From Amycolatopsis dendrobii (GTDB lineage Bacteria; Actinomycetota; Actinomycetes; Mycobacteriales; Pseudonocardiaceae), in contig NZ_JACGZW010000002.1 of NCBI RefSeq assembly GCF_014145675.1, positions 372,001 through 436,000 of the forward strand: a DNA stretch of 64,000 nucleotides. The letters run 5' to 3'. The translations under genes were made by a program, and so were the position numbers. The notes under the pieces are model-generated. The model saw nothing but the letters and a program-made list of their open reading frames with translations, did not search any database and was not told where the DNA came from. Of the stretch, positions 49,867 through 57,519 are shown one piece after another (the stretch's first letter is position 1; every line of letters begins with the position of its first letter).

Positions 49867-50898
49867 GTGCAAGCGGGGGACCTTGAACCGCCTGAGCCGC
49901 AGGCCGTTTCGGCGCCGTTGACCAGGGCGGCGATCTTCCTGATGGTCCAGGTCGACGCCGGTGCCGAACAGACCGCGAAGGACCTCCTCGCCGACCTCGC
50001 CGGGTTGCAGCGCGCGGTCGGTTTCCGCGACGCCGGGGCCGGGCTGACCTGTGTCGCCGGGATCTCGTCGGCGGCTTGGGACCGGATCTACGGCGGTCCG
50101 CGGCCCGCGGAACTGCACGAGCTGCCGGTTTTCTCCGGCGAGAAGCACACGAGCGTCGTCACCGCCGGGGCCGACCTGCTGTTCCACCTCCGTGCCGAGC
50201 GGCTCGACCTCTGCTTCGAGCTGGAATCGCTGATCATGGACCGGCTGCGCGGTTCGGTGACGGTGCTCGACGAGGTGCAGGGCTTCCGGTACTTCGACGC
50301 GCGCGACGTGCTCGGCTTCGTCGACGGCACGGAGAATCCGACCGGCAACGGGGTCAACCAGGCGGTGCTGGTGGACGACGACGAACCCTTCAACCGGGGC
50401 AGCTACGTGGTCGTGCAGAAGTACCTGCACGACATGGCGGCGTGGAACGCGCTCACCACCGAACAGCAGGAGCTGGTGATCGGACGGCGCAAACTGTCCG
50501 ATGTGGAGATGCCGGACGAGGAAAAGCCCGCCGACGCGCACATCGCGCTCAACGTGATCACCGACGACGAGGGCAACGAACTCGACATCCTGCGCGACAA
50601 CATGCCCTTCGGCCGTCCAGGGCACGACGAGTTCGGCACCTATTTCATCGGCTACACCAAATCTCCGGCGGTGATCGAGAAAATGCTGGAGAACATGTTC
50701 GTCGGGTCGCCGCCGGGCACCTACGACCGGATTCTCGACTTCTCCACGCCGCACACCGGCGCACTGTTCTACGTGCCGACCGCGGACTTCCTCGAAGATC
50801 CGCCGGACGCCCCGCCCGAGCCGGAACCGCCGGCTGCCGCGACGCCCGCCGGGACGTCGCTGGGCATCGGAAGCCTGCGAAGGAGCATTCGGTCATGA
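49867..50898 (+). CDS. Dye-decolorizing (DyP-type) heme peroxidase, encapsulin cargo
   Basis: A 343-residue protein, GTG start. The DyP signature GFVDGTENPTG contains the distal catalytic Asp; DAHIALNVITDDEG holds the proximal heme-ligand His and GTYFIGYTKSP follows. The last ~25 residues form a P/E/A-rich linker ending GTSLGIGSLRRSIRS. SLGIGSLR is the known type of targeting peptide that docks cargo inside encapsulin shells. Its stop overlaps the encapsulin start (ATGA), matching the actinobacterial DyP-encapsulin operon. Likely role: peroxide or oxidative-stress chemistry inside the shell. Confidence 0.96.
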   Translation: MQAGDLEPPEPQAVSAPLTRAAIFLMVQVDAGAEQTAKDLLADLAGLQRAVGFRDAGAGLTCVAGISSAAWDRIYGGPRPAELHELPVFSGEKHTSVVTAGADLLFHLRAERLDLCFELESLIMDRLRGSVTVLDEVQGFRYFDARDVLGFVDGTENPTGNGVNQAVLVDDDEPFNRGSYVVVQKYLHDMAAWNALTTEQQELVIGRRKLSDVEMPDEEKPADAHIALNVITDDEGNELDILRDNMPFGRPGHDEFGTYFIGYTKSPAVIEKMLENMFVGSPPGTYDRILDFSTPHTGALFYVPTADFLEDPPDAPPEPEPPAAATPAGTSLGIGSLRRSIRS

Positions 50899-51692
50899 AC
50901 AACCTGCATCGCGAACTCGCCCCGATCTCCGCCGCCGCGTGGGCGGATCTGGAAGAGGAAGCGAAGCGCACCTTCGCCGAGTTCGCCGCGGCGCGCCGGG
51001 TGGTCGACGTCGTCGTCACCGGCGACCCGACACTCGCCGCGGTCGGCACCGGACGCCGCGAGCGCGTCGGCGGCAAGTTCGACGGCGTCGCGACGAGCCT
51101 GCGCACGGCGCAGCGGGTCGTGGAACTGCGGGTGCCGTTCACGGTGTCGCGCGAGGAAGTCGATTCGGTCGAATGGGGCGCGAAGGACGCGGACTGGCAG
51201 CCGGTGAAGGACGCCGCGCAGCAGATCGCGTACGCCGAGGACCGGATCGTGCTCGACGGTTTCGCCGAGGCGGGCATCACCGGGATTCGGCCGGCCTCGT
51301 CGCTGTCGCCGATCGCGCTTCCGCCGGAGGCCCCGGGCTACCCGAAGGCGATCGGAGACGCGATCGCCGAACTGCGTGACGCGGGCGTGGCCGGCCCGTA
51401 CACCGTCCTGCTCAGCGACGACGAGTTCACCGCCGCGTACGAGGCGGCCAACCACGGTTATCCGGTGCTGGAACACCTGAAGCAGATCGTGGACGGCGAA
51501 CTCATCCGCACGCCCGCGATCAACGGCGCCTGCGTCCTGTCCACCCGCGGCGGCGACTACGAGCTCCACTTCGGACAGGATCTGTCCATCGGATACTCCA
51601 GCCACGACGCGTCCACTGTGGAGCTGTACTTCTACGAGACGCTGACCTTCCTGGTCAACACCGCCGAAGCGGGGATCGGGCTGACCGCCTGA
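50895..51692 (+). CDS. enc: Encapsulin shell protein (family 1)
   Basis: A 265-residue HK97-fold protein, the same length as characterised T=1 encapsulins of this type. ATG 50895 lies in the DyP stop. Family marks are MNNLHRELAPISAAAWADLE, then EEAKRTFAEFAAARRVVDVV, ELRVPFTVSREEVDSVEWGA, AEDRIVLDGFAEAGITGI and YELHFGQDLSIGYSSHD. Sixty copies would assemble a ~24-nm shell that packages the peroxidase through its C-terminal tag. Confidence 0.96.
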   Translation: MNNLHRELAPISAAAWADLEEEAKRTFAEFAAARRVVDVVVTGDPTLAAVGTGRRERVGGKFDGVATSLRTAQRVVELRVPFTVSREEVDSVEWGAKDADWQPVKDAAQQIAYAEDRIVLDGFAEAGITGIRPASSLSPIALPPEAPGYPKAIGDAIAELRDAGVAGPYTVLLSDDEFTAAYEAANHGYPVLEHLKQIVDGELIRTPAINGACVLSTRGGDYELHFGQDLSIGYSSHDASTVELYFYETLTFLVNTAEAGIGLTA

Positions 51693-51776
51693 GGCGTTAC
51701 CTGAGCATGCGGTCTTGTTACGCGGCGCGGACATTCGCCGGACCTTCCGGGGATACCCGCTCGCGATAGTTGCGGC

Positions 51777-52304
51777 GTGCTGCGGAACAAGATCCTGCTC
51801 ATGCTGCCCGCGTTCCTCGTCGCCGGGTGCTCCGGCCTCCCGGTGCTCGACGGCGATCCCGACCACGACCCGGCTCAAGGCGGCGCCCCGGAAGGCGTCA
51901 CGCTCACGCCCTTCGACACGAGCTACCCCGCCGTCGGGAATCTCGATCCGGCATTGCGAAAAGCGTTGCAGGAGGCGGCGACCGACGCCCGTCAGCGCAA
52001 AGTGGACATTCACATCGCGTCAGGTTGGCGGACGAAGGAGTACCAGCAGAAGCTGCTCGACGGCGGCATCGAAAAGTACGGCAGCCTGGAAGAGGCGCGG
52101 AAGTTCGTGAACACGCCGGAAAAATCGACGCACGTGTCCGGCAAGGCCGTCGACGTCGCCCCCACCCGAGCCGCCGACTGGCTCATCCAGCACGGCGAGA
52201 AATACGGCCTGTGCCAGGTGTACGCGAACGAGATGTGGCACTTCGAACTGCTGACCGCCCCCGGCGGTACGTGCCCGCCTGCCCGCACGGACGCGGCCGG
52301 TTAG
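51777..52304 (+). CDS. VanY-like D-Ala-D-Ala carboxypeptidase lipoprotein
   Basis: A 175-residue protein, GTG start. Signal peptide with lipobox LVAGC (Cys18). The zinc peptidase M15 motifs are STHVSGKAVDVAP (S-x-H-x-x-G-x-A-x-D) and EMWHFELL (W-H-F-E). IASGWRTKEYQQKL precedes the first, as usual. It trims the terminal D-Ala of wall peptides outside the membrane. It may thus release D-alanine-type products like those handled by the 5-24 kb island, though the genes are far apart. Confidence 0.92.
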   Translation: MLRNKILLMLPAFLVAGCSGLPVLDGDPDHDPAQGGAPEGVTLTPFDTSYPAVGNLDPALRKALQEAATDARQRKVDIHIASGWRTKEYQQKLLDGGIEKYGSLEEARKFVNTPEKSTHVSGKAVDVAPTRAADWLIQHGEKYGLCQVYANEMWHFELLTAPGGTCPPARTDAAG

Positions 52305-52321
52305 CCGTCCGCGCGGGCAGG
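52278..52321. terminator. Long hairpin between convergent VanY and GH8 genes
   Basis: CCTGCCCGCACGGACG (from 52278) pairs with CGTCCGCGCGGGCAGG (to 52321) with one A-C mismatch, extended by GGC/GCC. It contains the VanY TAG stop and lies 7 bp before the end of the GH8 gene, so it suits both. Confidence 0.78.
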
Positions 52322-52328
52322 TCCGGGG

Positions 52329-53534
52329 TCACGGGGCCCAGTAGTTGCCGGACATCACCAGGTAGACGAGCAGCTTGATGGTCTCGCCGTAGTAGGTGTC
52401 GTCGTATGGGTTGCTTCCCAGGTACTTCCACAGCGAATCGGTCCACGCCTGATCGCCCGCGACCATCGCCGCGACCCCGACCGGGTTGGCCGCGACCTCG
52501 GACTGATCGCTGGTCTTGGTCGGCGTCCCGTCCAGTTTGGTGTGCGGATAGATCTTGGCCGGGTTGCCGCCGGAGTGGCTCTTGTAGCTGGCCGATTCCT
52601 TCTTGGCGACCTCGGTCGCGACCTTGCCGCCGTACAGCAGCGCGTCGGTGCCCATATGCCAAGGCACGCGAACTGAGTTGTAGCCGACGATGTTGTCCGG
52701 CTGGTTCTCCAGGTGATCCGCGGGCGCCGGCTTCGGGCTGTTGGTGTTCGCCCCGACCACGAAGTCGGACAGCAGATTCGCGTCCGGCGAGTACTTGGCG
52801 GTGAACTGAGTGATCAGCTGCTCGGTCCGGGTGACGACCTTGTTCCAGTCGTGCGCGGTGTCGTACTTCGCGAAGGCGCGCAGGTGGTCAAGCATGAAGT
52901 CGGACGGCCGGGTGTCGTCGTTGCCCGCGTCGTCGGCGATCTTGAGATGCCCGTCGGACGCGACGTCGTACTTGTAGATCTTGGCAAGCCAGTCCTTGGC
53001 GGCGGCGCTGTAGCCGCCCCACTGCTTGTCCGCGAGAATCAGCCCGTAGCCGACGTCGAGGTCGCCGTCGGTGGCCGAGTCAGGCGTGCCGTCGTCGGCG
53101 TACTTGCAGGTCTTGCCGTCGATCACCCACTGGAAGAGCCCCTTGCTGTCCCGGTGGTCCTGGACGAACTTCCACATCCCGTCGAAAATCGTCTTGGCCT
53201 GGTCGTCGTAGCCCGCCATCAACGGGACGATGTTCATCCCGTATCCCTGAGCCTCGGAGACCGTGCCCTTGTTGGGCGCGTCGTCGGTCGCCCAGACGAG
53301 GTAACCGCCGCAAGCCTGGCGGAGGTAGGTCTTCTTCCAGGAGTCGTACTGCTTCTTGACCGCTGCGTCCTGCTCGGCCTGACTGACCGAGGGCCGGACG
53401 CCGGTCTGATAGGTGACGTGCGCGGGAAACGGCCGCGCAGCAGAAGCCGCGGCAGCGGGCCCAGCACCGGCCAGCGCAGCGGTAAGCGAAACGGAAGCGG
53501 CGGCGAACAACGCCACCTTCCGGGAAGCGGGCAT
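52329..53534 (-). CDS. Secreted glycoside hydrolase family 8 (chitosanase/endoglucanase type)
   Basis: A 401-residue secreted enzyme. Signal peptide to about residue 30 (ASVSLTAALAGAGPAAAASA). The GH8 general-acid region TVSEAQGYGMNI and the base/substrate signature ATDGDLDVGYGLILADKQW are clear, as are FQWVIDG and VPWHMGTDALL. GH8 contains chitosanases, cellulases and xylanases. The palindrome upstream (53550) resembles the one remembered from actinomycete chitosanase genes, which favours chitosanase, but this is inference. ATG 53534 follows CAAGGAGACC. Confidence 0.9.
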   Translation of the reverse strand: MPASRKVALFAAASVSLTAALAGAGPAAAASAARPFPAHVTYQTGVRPSVSQAEQDAAVKKQYDSWKKTYLRQACGGYLVWATDDAPNKGTVSEAQGYGMNIVPLMAGYDDQAKTIFDGMWKFVQDHRDSKGLFQWVIDGKTCKYADDGTPDSATDGDLDVGYGLILADKQWGGYSAAAKDWLAKIYKYDVASDGHLKIADDAGNDDTRPSDFMLDHLRAFAKYDTAHDWNKVVTRTEQLITQFTAKYSPDANLLSDFVVGANTNSPKPAPADHLENQPDNIVGYNSVRVPWHMGTDALLYGGKVATEVAKKESASYKSHSGGNPAKIYPHTKLDGTPTKTSDQSEVAANPVGVAAMVAGDQAWTDSLWKYLGSNPYDDTYYGETIKLLVYLVMSGNYWAP

Positions 53535-53549
53535 TTTCGGGGTCTCCTT

Positions 53550-53568
53550 GTTAGTAAACTTTCCTAAC
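53550..53568 (-). promoter_or_regulatory. 19-bp palindromic operator before the GH8 gene
   Basis: GTTAGTAAACTTTCCTAAC (53550-53568) is a near-perfect dyad, directly upstream of the ribosome site. It resembles the GTTAGGAAAGTTTCCTAAC-like box that, from memory, the ROK-family repressor CsnR binds before Streptomyces chitosanase genes. Confidence 0.65.
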
Positions 53569-53798
53569 TAGGCGGCGTGAGAAAAGCCTGCTGTACCGGG
53601 TGTTTGGTGTCAAGATGTCCGCCCTGCGAACTCCAAGGTGAACCGGTTCCGAAGCGTTCCGTGAGGGCCCCTTCAGGGACTCTGCGTCCCTCGGGGTTCC
53701 CCTCGCGGCACTCGCCCGTTCCGTGAGGGGCCCTGCACGGACGTGGATTCCCTCAAGGTCTCCCTTCACGGCCCCTGCCTCACCACGGTCGCCGGGAT

Positions 53799-53886
53799 GT
53801 GCCCCAATGTGGCGTTCGGTGCATACGACGCACCCAATGTGGCGTTCGGTGCGTCTGGCGCACCCAATGCCACATTGGGGCGCTAC
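53799..53886. repeat. Three-unit palindromic array, copy B
   Basis: Same 88-bp length and 30-bp period as copy A. The ends are nearly identical, but the middle unit (53830-53852, GCACCCAATGTGGCGTTCGG plus TGC) is the exact reverse complement of that in copy A. Confidence 0.85.
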
Positions 53887-54117
53887 TCGTCCCCCACCGG
53901 GCAGCGGCCGCAAGCCCCGACCCGGCCGAGCATCCAAGCCGCGTGCCCACCGCGAACCCGCAGCCTGTGCACCAAATCTCCGCCCGCCAAACCGCAGCCT
54001 GTGCACCAACCCCGCCTCCTGCCTGAGCACCAAACCCCCGCCCGCCAAAGCCGCGGTCAGCGCACCCACCCATCGAGGCACCCAGCCCTCCCCCAACCCC
54101 GATACGAAGCCGCCCTG

Positions 54118-54174
54118 CGGTTCGGGGGTGCTTGTCAAGGCATCTTTCCCGCCTTGACAAGCACCCCCGAACCG
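54118..54174. repeat. 24-bp perfect stem-loop, copy B
   Basis: Arms 54118-54141 and 54151-54174 pair perfectly over 24 bp around the same loop ATCTTTCCC as copy A. Arm positions 5, 6, 11 and 12 differ from copy A, each with the matching change on the other arm. Confidence 0.9.
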
Positions 54175-54326
54175 TCAGCACAATCAAACTTCGGGGTGGC
54201 CCACCGCAACTCTCGCCGGCGATGTGCGAAGCACGAGCCGTCCAAAACGCCCCTTCGGTCCCAGCCCCGCCGGCGCTCCCATGGGATCATCACCCCCGGC
54301 CACACCTCCACCACCAGGGAGCCAGC

Positions 54327-55175
54327 ATGACCACCGGCCGTCCGGCCCAAGCCGAACTCAACAGCGGCATCCTCCCCGGCAACGTCCGTGCCGACGACTG
54401 GATCATGCTCGCACTGGCGGTCGTCTCCACCGGCATGCTGGCCTGGCTCCTCATCAGCCCGCCGGCACCAGAAATCAGCCACTGGTTCTTCATCGCGGAC
54501 TGCGTCATCTGCGGCATCTTCTTCCTGGAACTCCTCCACCGCTGGCGCAAACAAGCCTGGCGTGCCGCGTTCCTGGCCCGCACCTGGTACGAAATCTTCG
54601 CGATGATCCCTGTCGCGCATCCGGCCTTCACCGCGAACCACCACGTGCTCGGCGTAATTCTCCTGATCATCCGCCTGGGCAGGGCCGCCGACCGCGCCGT
54701 GGGGGAGCAGTTCACCTACCGCCTGGTGGACAAACTCTCCGAACCCATAGTCCGCGCCATCAAAAAGCCGGTGACCATCGCCGTCCTCGACGAAGTGGTC
54801 AAGGTCCTCGAAACCGGGAACTACCCGGAGAACCTCGCCAAATCCCTCAGCGAAAACAAGACCGAACTGCGCGCCATCATCACCGAAAAGATCTCCGAAG
54901 ACCCGCAGCTCGGCAAACTGCGCAGGCTGCCGTTCCACGACGAGATCGTCCGCGCCACCGTCGACACGTCCTTCCGGGTCCTGCTGGAAGTCCTTCTGGA
55001 TCCGCGCATCGACGACTTCTTCTCCTCCGTCGTGCGCGACAACCGCGAGCAGATCCGCCGCGCGGTCGCGCTCGGACTGGCCGATGTGGACGACTCCCCG
55101 GACGAGCAGCTCCTGCGCACCCGTACCCAGCGCACCGCCGCGCACGAGTACGACGCTCACCATCCGCGGCGTTGA
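54327..55175 (+). CDS. Voltage-sensor-like ion-transporter-family membrane protein
   Basis: A 282-residue protein; ATG 54327 follows AGGGAGCC. Helices at about 25-45 (WIMLALAVVSTGMLAWLLIS), 52-72 (WFFIADCVICGIFFLELLHR), 85-95 and 108-120 (HVLGVILLIIRLGRAADR) resemble the S1-S4 sensor of small ion channels (RRWRKQ..., ARTWYEIFAMIPVAHP). There is no pore loop or S5-S6, and the second half is a soluble helical region (VTIAVLDEVVKVLETGNYPE; LLEVLLDPRIDDFFSSVVRD). Function unproven. It stands alone behind composite repeat copy B. Confidence 0.75.
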   Translation: MTTGRPAQAELNSGILPGNVRADDWIMLALAVVSTGMLAWLLISPPAPEISHWFFIADCVICGIFFLELLHRWRKQAWRAAFLARTWYEIFAMIPVAHPAFTANHHVLGVILLIIRLGRAADRAVGEQFTYRLVDKLSEPIVRAIKKPVTIAVLDEVVKVLETGNYPENLAKSLSENKTELRAIITEKISEDPQLGKLRRLPFHDEIVRATVDTSFRVLLEVLLDPRIDDFFSSVVRDNREQIRRAVALGLADVDDSPDEQLLRTRTQRTAAHEYDAHHPRR

Positions 55176-55443
55176 TCATCCATTGTGGACATATCTACGG
55201 TATGCCGTCGGGTGCGCACTCTCCGTTGCGGCACAGGAGATTCACCGCTGACGCCGGGCGGTGAACGCGTCAACCGCTGAAAGAGTGCACTGTGGTCGCG
55301 CGGTGCGCGCACCGGCGGCTGGAGTAGGGTGAGATCTCTCGTTCCGTTGCTGCACAAGGGTTGTGTTGGCGCGAGTACGGGGCGTTCCCGCCGGGTCCGA
55401 GGCAGACTGGAGCCGGCGGGGAGGTTGAGCGCGGTTTGGAGTC

Positions 55444-55668
55444 GTGGACGTGATTGATAGCGGGCAGCAGGTACGCAGGTGTCGCCGGCGGGACTGTGCG
55501 GAGGATTCCTTGTGGCGCGGATTGTGTTCCGTGCACTGGAACCGCTGGCAGAGCGGCGCGGACGCACTTGAGCTTCCGGACGACGACGTTCCCCCGCCGC
55601 CCGCCCAGGTCTGGTGGCCGCCGGAGCGTTCGCACGCGCCGCTGAGCAGCAGGATGCCGGGCTCGTAG
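55444..55668 (+). CDS. Zinc-knuckle mini-protein (C-x4-C-x9-C-x2-H)
   Basis: A 74-residue protein from GTG 55444. Cys13, Cys18, Cys28 and His31 in RRCRRRDCAEDSLWRGLCSVHWNRW form the C-x4-C-x9-C-x2-H pattern with the G-L-C-x-x-H-x-x-R-W ending. This matches the small zinc-binding module often found at the start of actinophage endonucleases and host proteins. The C-terminus is acidic then P/W-rich. No catalytic domain follows. Nucleic-acid binding is plausible but not shown. A strong hairpin lies 65 bp downstream. Confidence 0.7.
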   Translation: MDVIDSGQQVRRCRRRDCAEDSLWRGLCSVHWNRWQSGADALELPDDDVPPPPAQVWWPPERSHAPLSSRMPGS

Positions 55669-55733
55669 CGGCTCTCGGCACGCGTCGGACACGGTCGGCG
55701 CGCGCCTGGTTACCGCACGCCACCGGAGAAGTC

Positions 55734-55765
55734 TTGTGCCCGGACCCGTGCGGGTCCGGGCACAA
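55734..55765. terminator. Perfect 14-bp hairpin between convergent small genes
   Basis: TTGTGCCCGGACCC pairs with GGGTCCGGGCACAA around GTGC (55734-55765). It lies between the end of the zinc-knuckle gene and the end of the reverse-strand gene at 55773, so it is a likely two-way terminator. Confidence 0.85.
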
Positions 55766-55772
55766 TCTCGGC

Positions 55773-56006
55773 TTACCCGCGCGAACGCGGGATGCGCGGC
55801 TCTTCCGGTGCGGAGAGCATCCGCACCAACCGGGCCCGCGCCACTCGGTAGAGCAGGTCGCCGTGCTCGTCCGGGACGACCCTGCCGTCGAGGTCCCGTC
55901 CGGCCGCCCGCACCACCACCTTGACCGCCTCGGCGGGCACCCGGCCCGCGAATTCCCCGGTCAGCCACGTGGTGACCTCGTCGGTCACCCGGCTCCGCAC
56001 CGTCAT
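55773..56006 (-). CDS. Small three-helix dimerisation-domain-like protein
   Basis: A 77-residue protein starting MTVRSRVTDEVTTWLTGEFA. The pattern V-x-x-x-V-x-x-W-L-x-x-E-F...V-P-A-E-A-V-K-V-V-V-R...D-L-D-G-R-V, then LLYRVARARLVRML, resembles the short actinobacterial three-helix-bundle proteins whose function is unknown. No signal peptide or metal motif. A GGGGCCG...CGGCCCC hairpin (56029-56051) upstream of it may end the ceb operon. Confidence 0.65.
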   Translation of the reverse strand: MTVRSRVTDEVTTWLTGEFAGRVPAEAVKVVVRAAGRDLDGRVVPDEHGDLLYRVARARLVRMLSAPEEPRIPRSRG

Positions 56007-56140
56007 CGGACACTCCAGTCTCCGCTCGCGGGGCCGTTCGGGGCGGCCCCGGCACTGGTCCGACGGCCGCGTCCGGACCTCGTGACGCGAAACCGGAAGA
56101 GAAAGTCATTCCCGGCGGTGCGGATAAACCCGGGAGTAGG

Positions 56141-57517
56141 TCACCTCAGCGCATTGCGCGCGATCACCTCCGCGTACCACCGTGCGCTGCGCTTCGGCGT
56201 GCGCTGCTGAGTGCGGTAATCGACGTGCACCAAACCGAAGCGCTTCGCGTACCCTTCGGCCCATTCGAAATTGTCCAGCAGCGACCAGTAGAAGTACCCC
56301 CGGAGATCAACTCCGTGAGCCAGCGCGTCGTGTGCGGCCCGCAGATGCGCGTCGAGGAAGGCGATGCGGTCGTCGTCGGAAACCTCGCCGTCGCGCAGGA
56401 GGTCCGGATACGCCGCGCCGTTCTCCGTGACGTACAACGGCACCGGCGGATAGTCCCGATGCACTTGCAGCAGCGATTCGGTCAGCCCGCCGGGGCGCAC
56501 CTCCCAGCCGGAATCCGTACGCGGCGCGGCCGGGTCCGGGACGAAGTGCACGTGGTCGGCTCCGGGCCATTCCCGGCCCGCCGGCGTGCTTCCCGGCCGC
56601 GCCGAACCGGCCACCCGGTAGCCGCGGTAGTAGTTCACGCCCAGCCAGTCGATCGGCTTGCCGAGCACCGCCTCGTCGCCGTCGCGCACCACGGCGTCGA
56701 AGCCGAACCGGGCCAGGTCCTCGCGCAGGTCAGCGGGGTAACCGCCGCGCAGCAGCGGGTCGAGGAACAACCGGTTCTGCAGCCCGTCGATCCGGCGGAC
56801 GGCGTCGGCGTCCGCCGGGGAATCCGCGACGACCGGGTACAGGTTCAGCGTGATCCCGGACGGGCTGCTGGTGTGCTGCCGGAGCACGTCCATCGCCAGT
56901 CCGTGTCCCAGCAGCAGGTGATGCGCCGCCGCCACAGCGCCTTCCGGCGACGTCCGGCCGGGCGCGTGGACGCCTGAACCGTAGCCGAGCATCGCCGCGC
57001 ACCACGGTTCGTTCAGCGTCGACCAACTCGCCACGCGGTCACCGAGCCGGGCCGCGACGGTCTCGGCGTATTCGGCGAACCGGTACGCGGTGTCGCGCGC
57101 GGTCCAGCCGCCGCGATCCTCCAGCGACTGCGGAAGATCCCAGTGATACAGCGTCGCCCACGGCTGGATGCCCGCGGCCAGCAGCCGGTCCACGAGCCGG
57201 TCGTAGAAGTCCATTCCGCGCGGCTCCGGTTTGCCGTGCGGAAGGATTCGGGGCCAGGAAAGGGAAAACCGGTACGCGGTGAGTCCGAGCGAGCGCATCA
57301 ACGCCACGTCGTCGGCGTAGCGGCGGTAGTGGTCGGCCGCCGGGTCGCCGGTGTCGCCGCGGGCCACCGCGCCCGGACGCGCGGCGAAGGTATCCCAGAC
57401 GGACGCCTCGCGTCCGTCCACTGTGGTCGATCCTTCGACCTGGAAGGCCGCCGTGGCGGCGCCCCAGACGAACGCGTCCGGGAACGCGAGCACGTCGGGG
57501 ATCGGCTGTGCGGACAT
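56141..57517 (-). CDS. bglC: Cytoplasmic GH1 beta-glucosidase
   Basis: A 458-residue GH1 enzyme starting MSAQPIPDVLAFPDAFVWGA. The acid/base is in WSTLNEPWCAA (N-E-P) and the nucleophile in PLYVTENGAAY (T-E-N-G). FPDAFVWGAATAAFQVEGST, YRFSLSWPRI and FYWSLLDNFEWAEGYAKRFG are classic for the family. With no signal peptide it should hydrolyse cellobiose and short cello-oligosaccharides after import. It is the last gene of the ceb operon, 2 bp after the second permease, as in Streptomyces cebEFG-bglC. Confidence 0.94.
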   Translation of the reverse strand: MSAQPIPDVLAFPDAFVWGAATAAFQVEGSTTVDGREASVWDTFAARPGAVARGDTGDPAADHYRRYADDVALMRSLGLTAYRFSLSWPRILPHGKPEPRGMDFYDRLVDRLLAAGIQPWATLYHWDLPQSLEDRGGWTARDTAYRFAEYAETVAARLGDRVASWSTLNEPWCAAMLGYGSGVHAPGRTSPEGAVAAAHHLLLGHGLAMDVLRQHTSSPSGITLNLYPVVADSPADADAVRRIDGLQNRLFLDPLLRGGYPADLREDLARFGFDAVVRDGDEAVLGKPIDWLGVNYYRGYRVAGSARPGSTPAGREWPGADHVHFVPDPAAPRTDSGWEVRPGGLTESLLQVHRDYPPVPLYVTENGAAYPDLLRDGEVSDDDRIAFLDAHLRAAHDALAHGVDLRGYFYWSLLDNFEWAEGYAKRFGLVHVDYRTQQRTPKRSARWYAEVIARNALR

Positions 57518-57519
57518 GG

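Larger units (their letters stand above)
53659..54237. repeat. Composite intergenic repeat, copy B
   Basis: This fills most of the 750-bp divergent gap between the GH8 and ion-transporter genes. In order: two 50-bp GTGAGGG-type palindromes (53659-53708 and 53721-53771); the 88-bp three-unit array (53799-53886); a variable spacer with an imperfect CCGCAGCCTGTGCACCAA duplication (from 53958 and 53993); CCCCGATACGAAGCCG; the long stem-loop (54118-54174); CACAATCAAACTTCGGGGTG and a GCACGAG end. Order and orientation match copy A at 38024-38458. No gene is supported here. Confidence 0.85.

Noticed and set aside
53659..53771. GTGAGGG palindromes considered as simple intrinsic terminators of the GH8 gene
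   Set aside because: They lie upstream, not downstream, of the GH8 gene, have no T-run, and occur as part of the composite repeat in a divergent gap.
55223..55359. Short direct repeat CCGTTGC[G/T]GCACA before the zinc-knuckle gene (55223 and 55344)
   Set aside because: About 15 bp with an indel and no symmetry; could easily be chance in this base composition.
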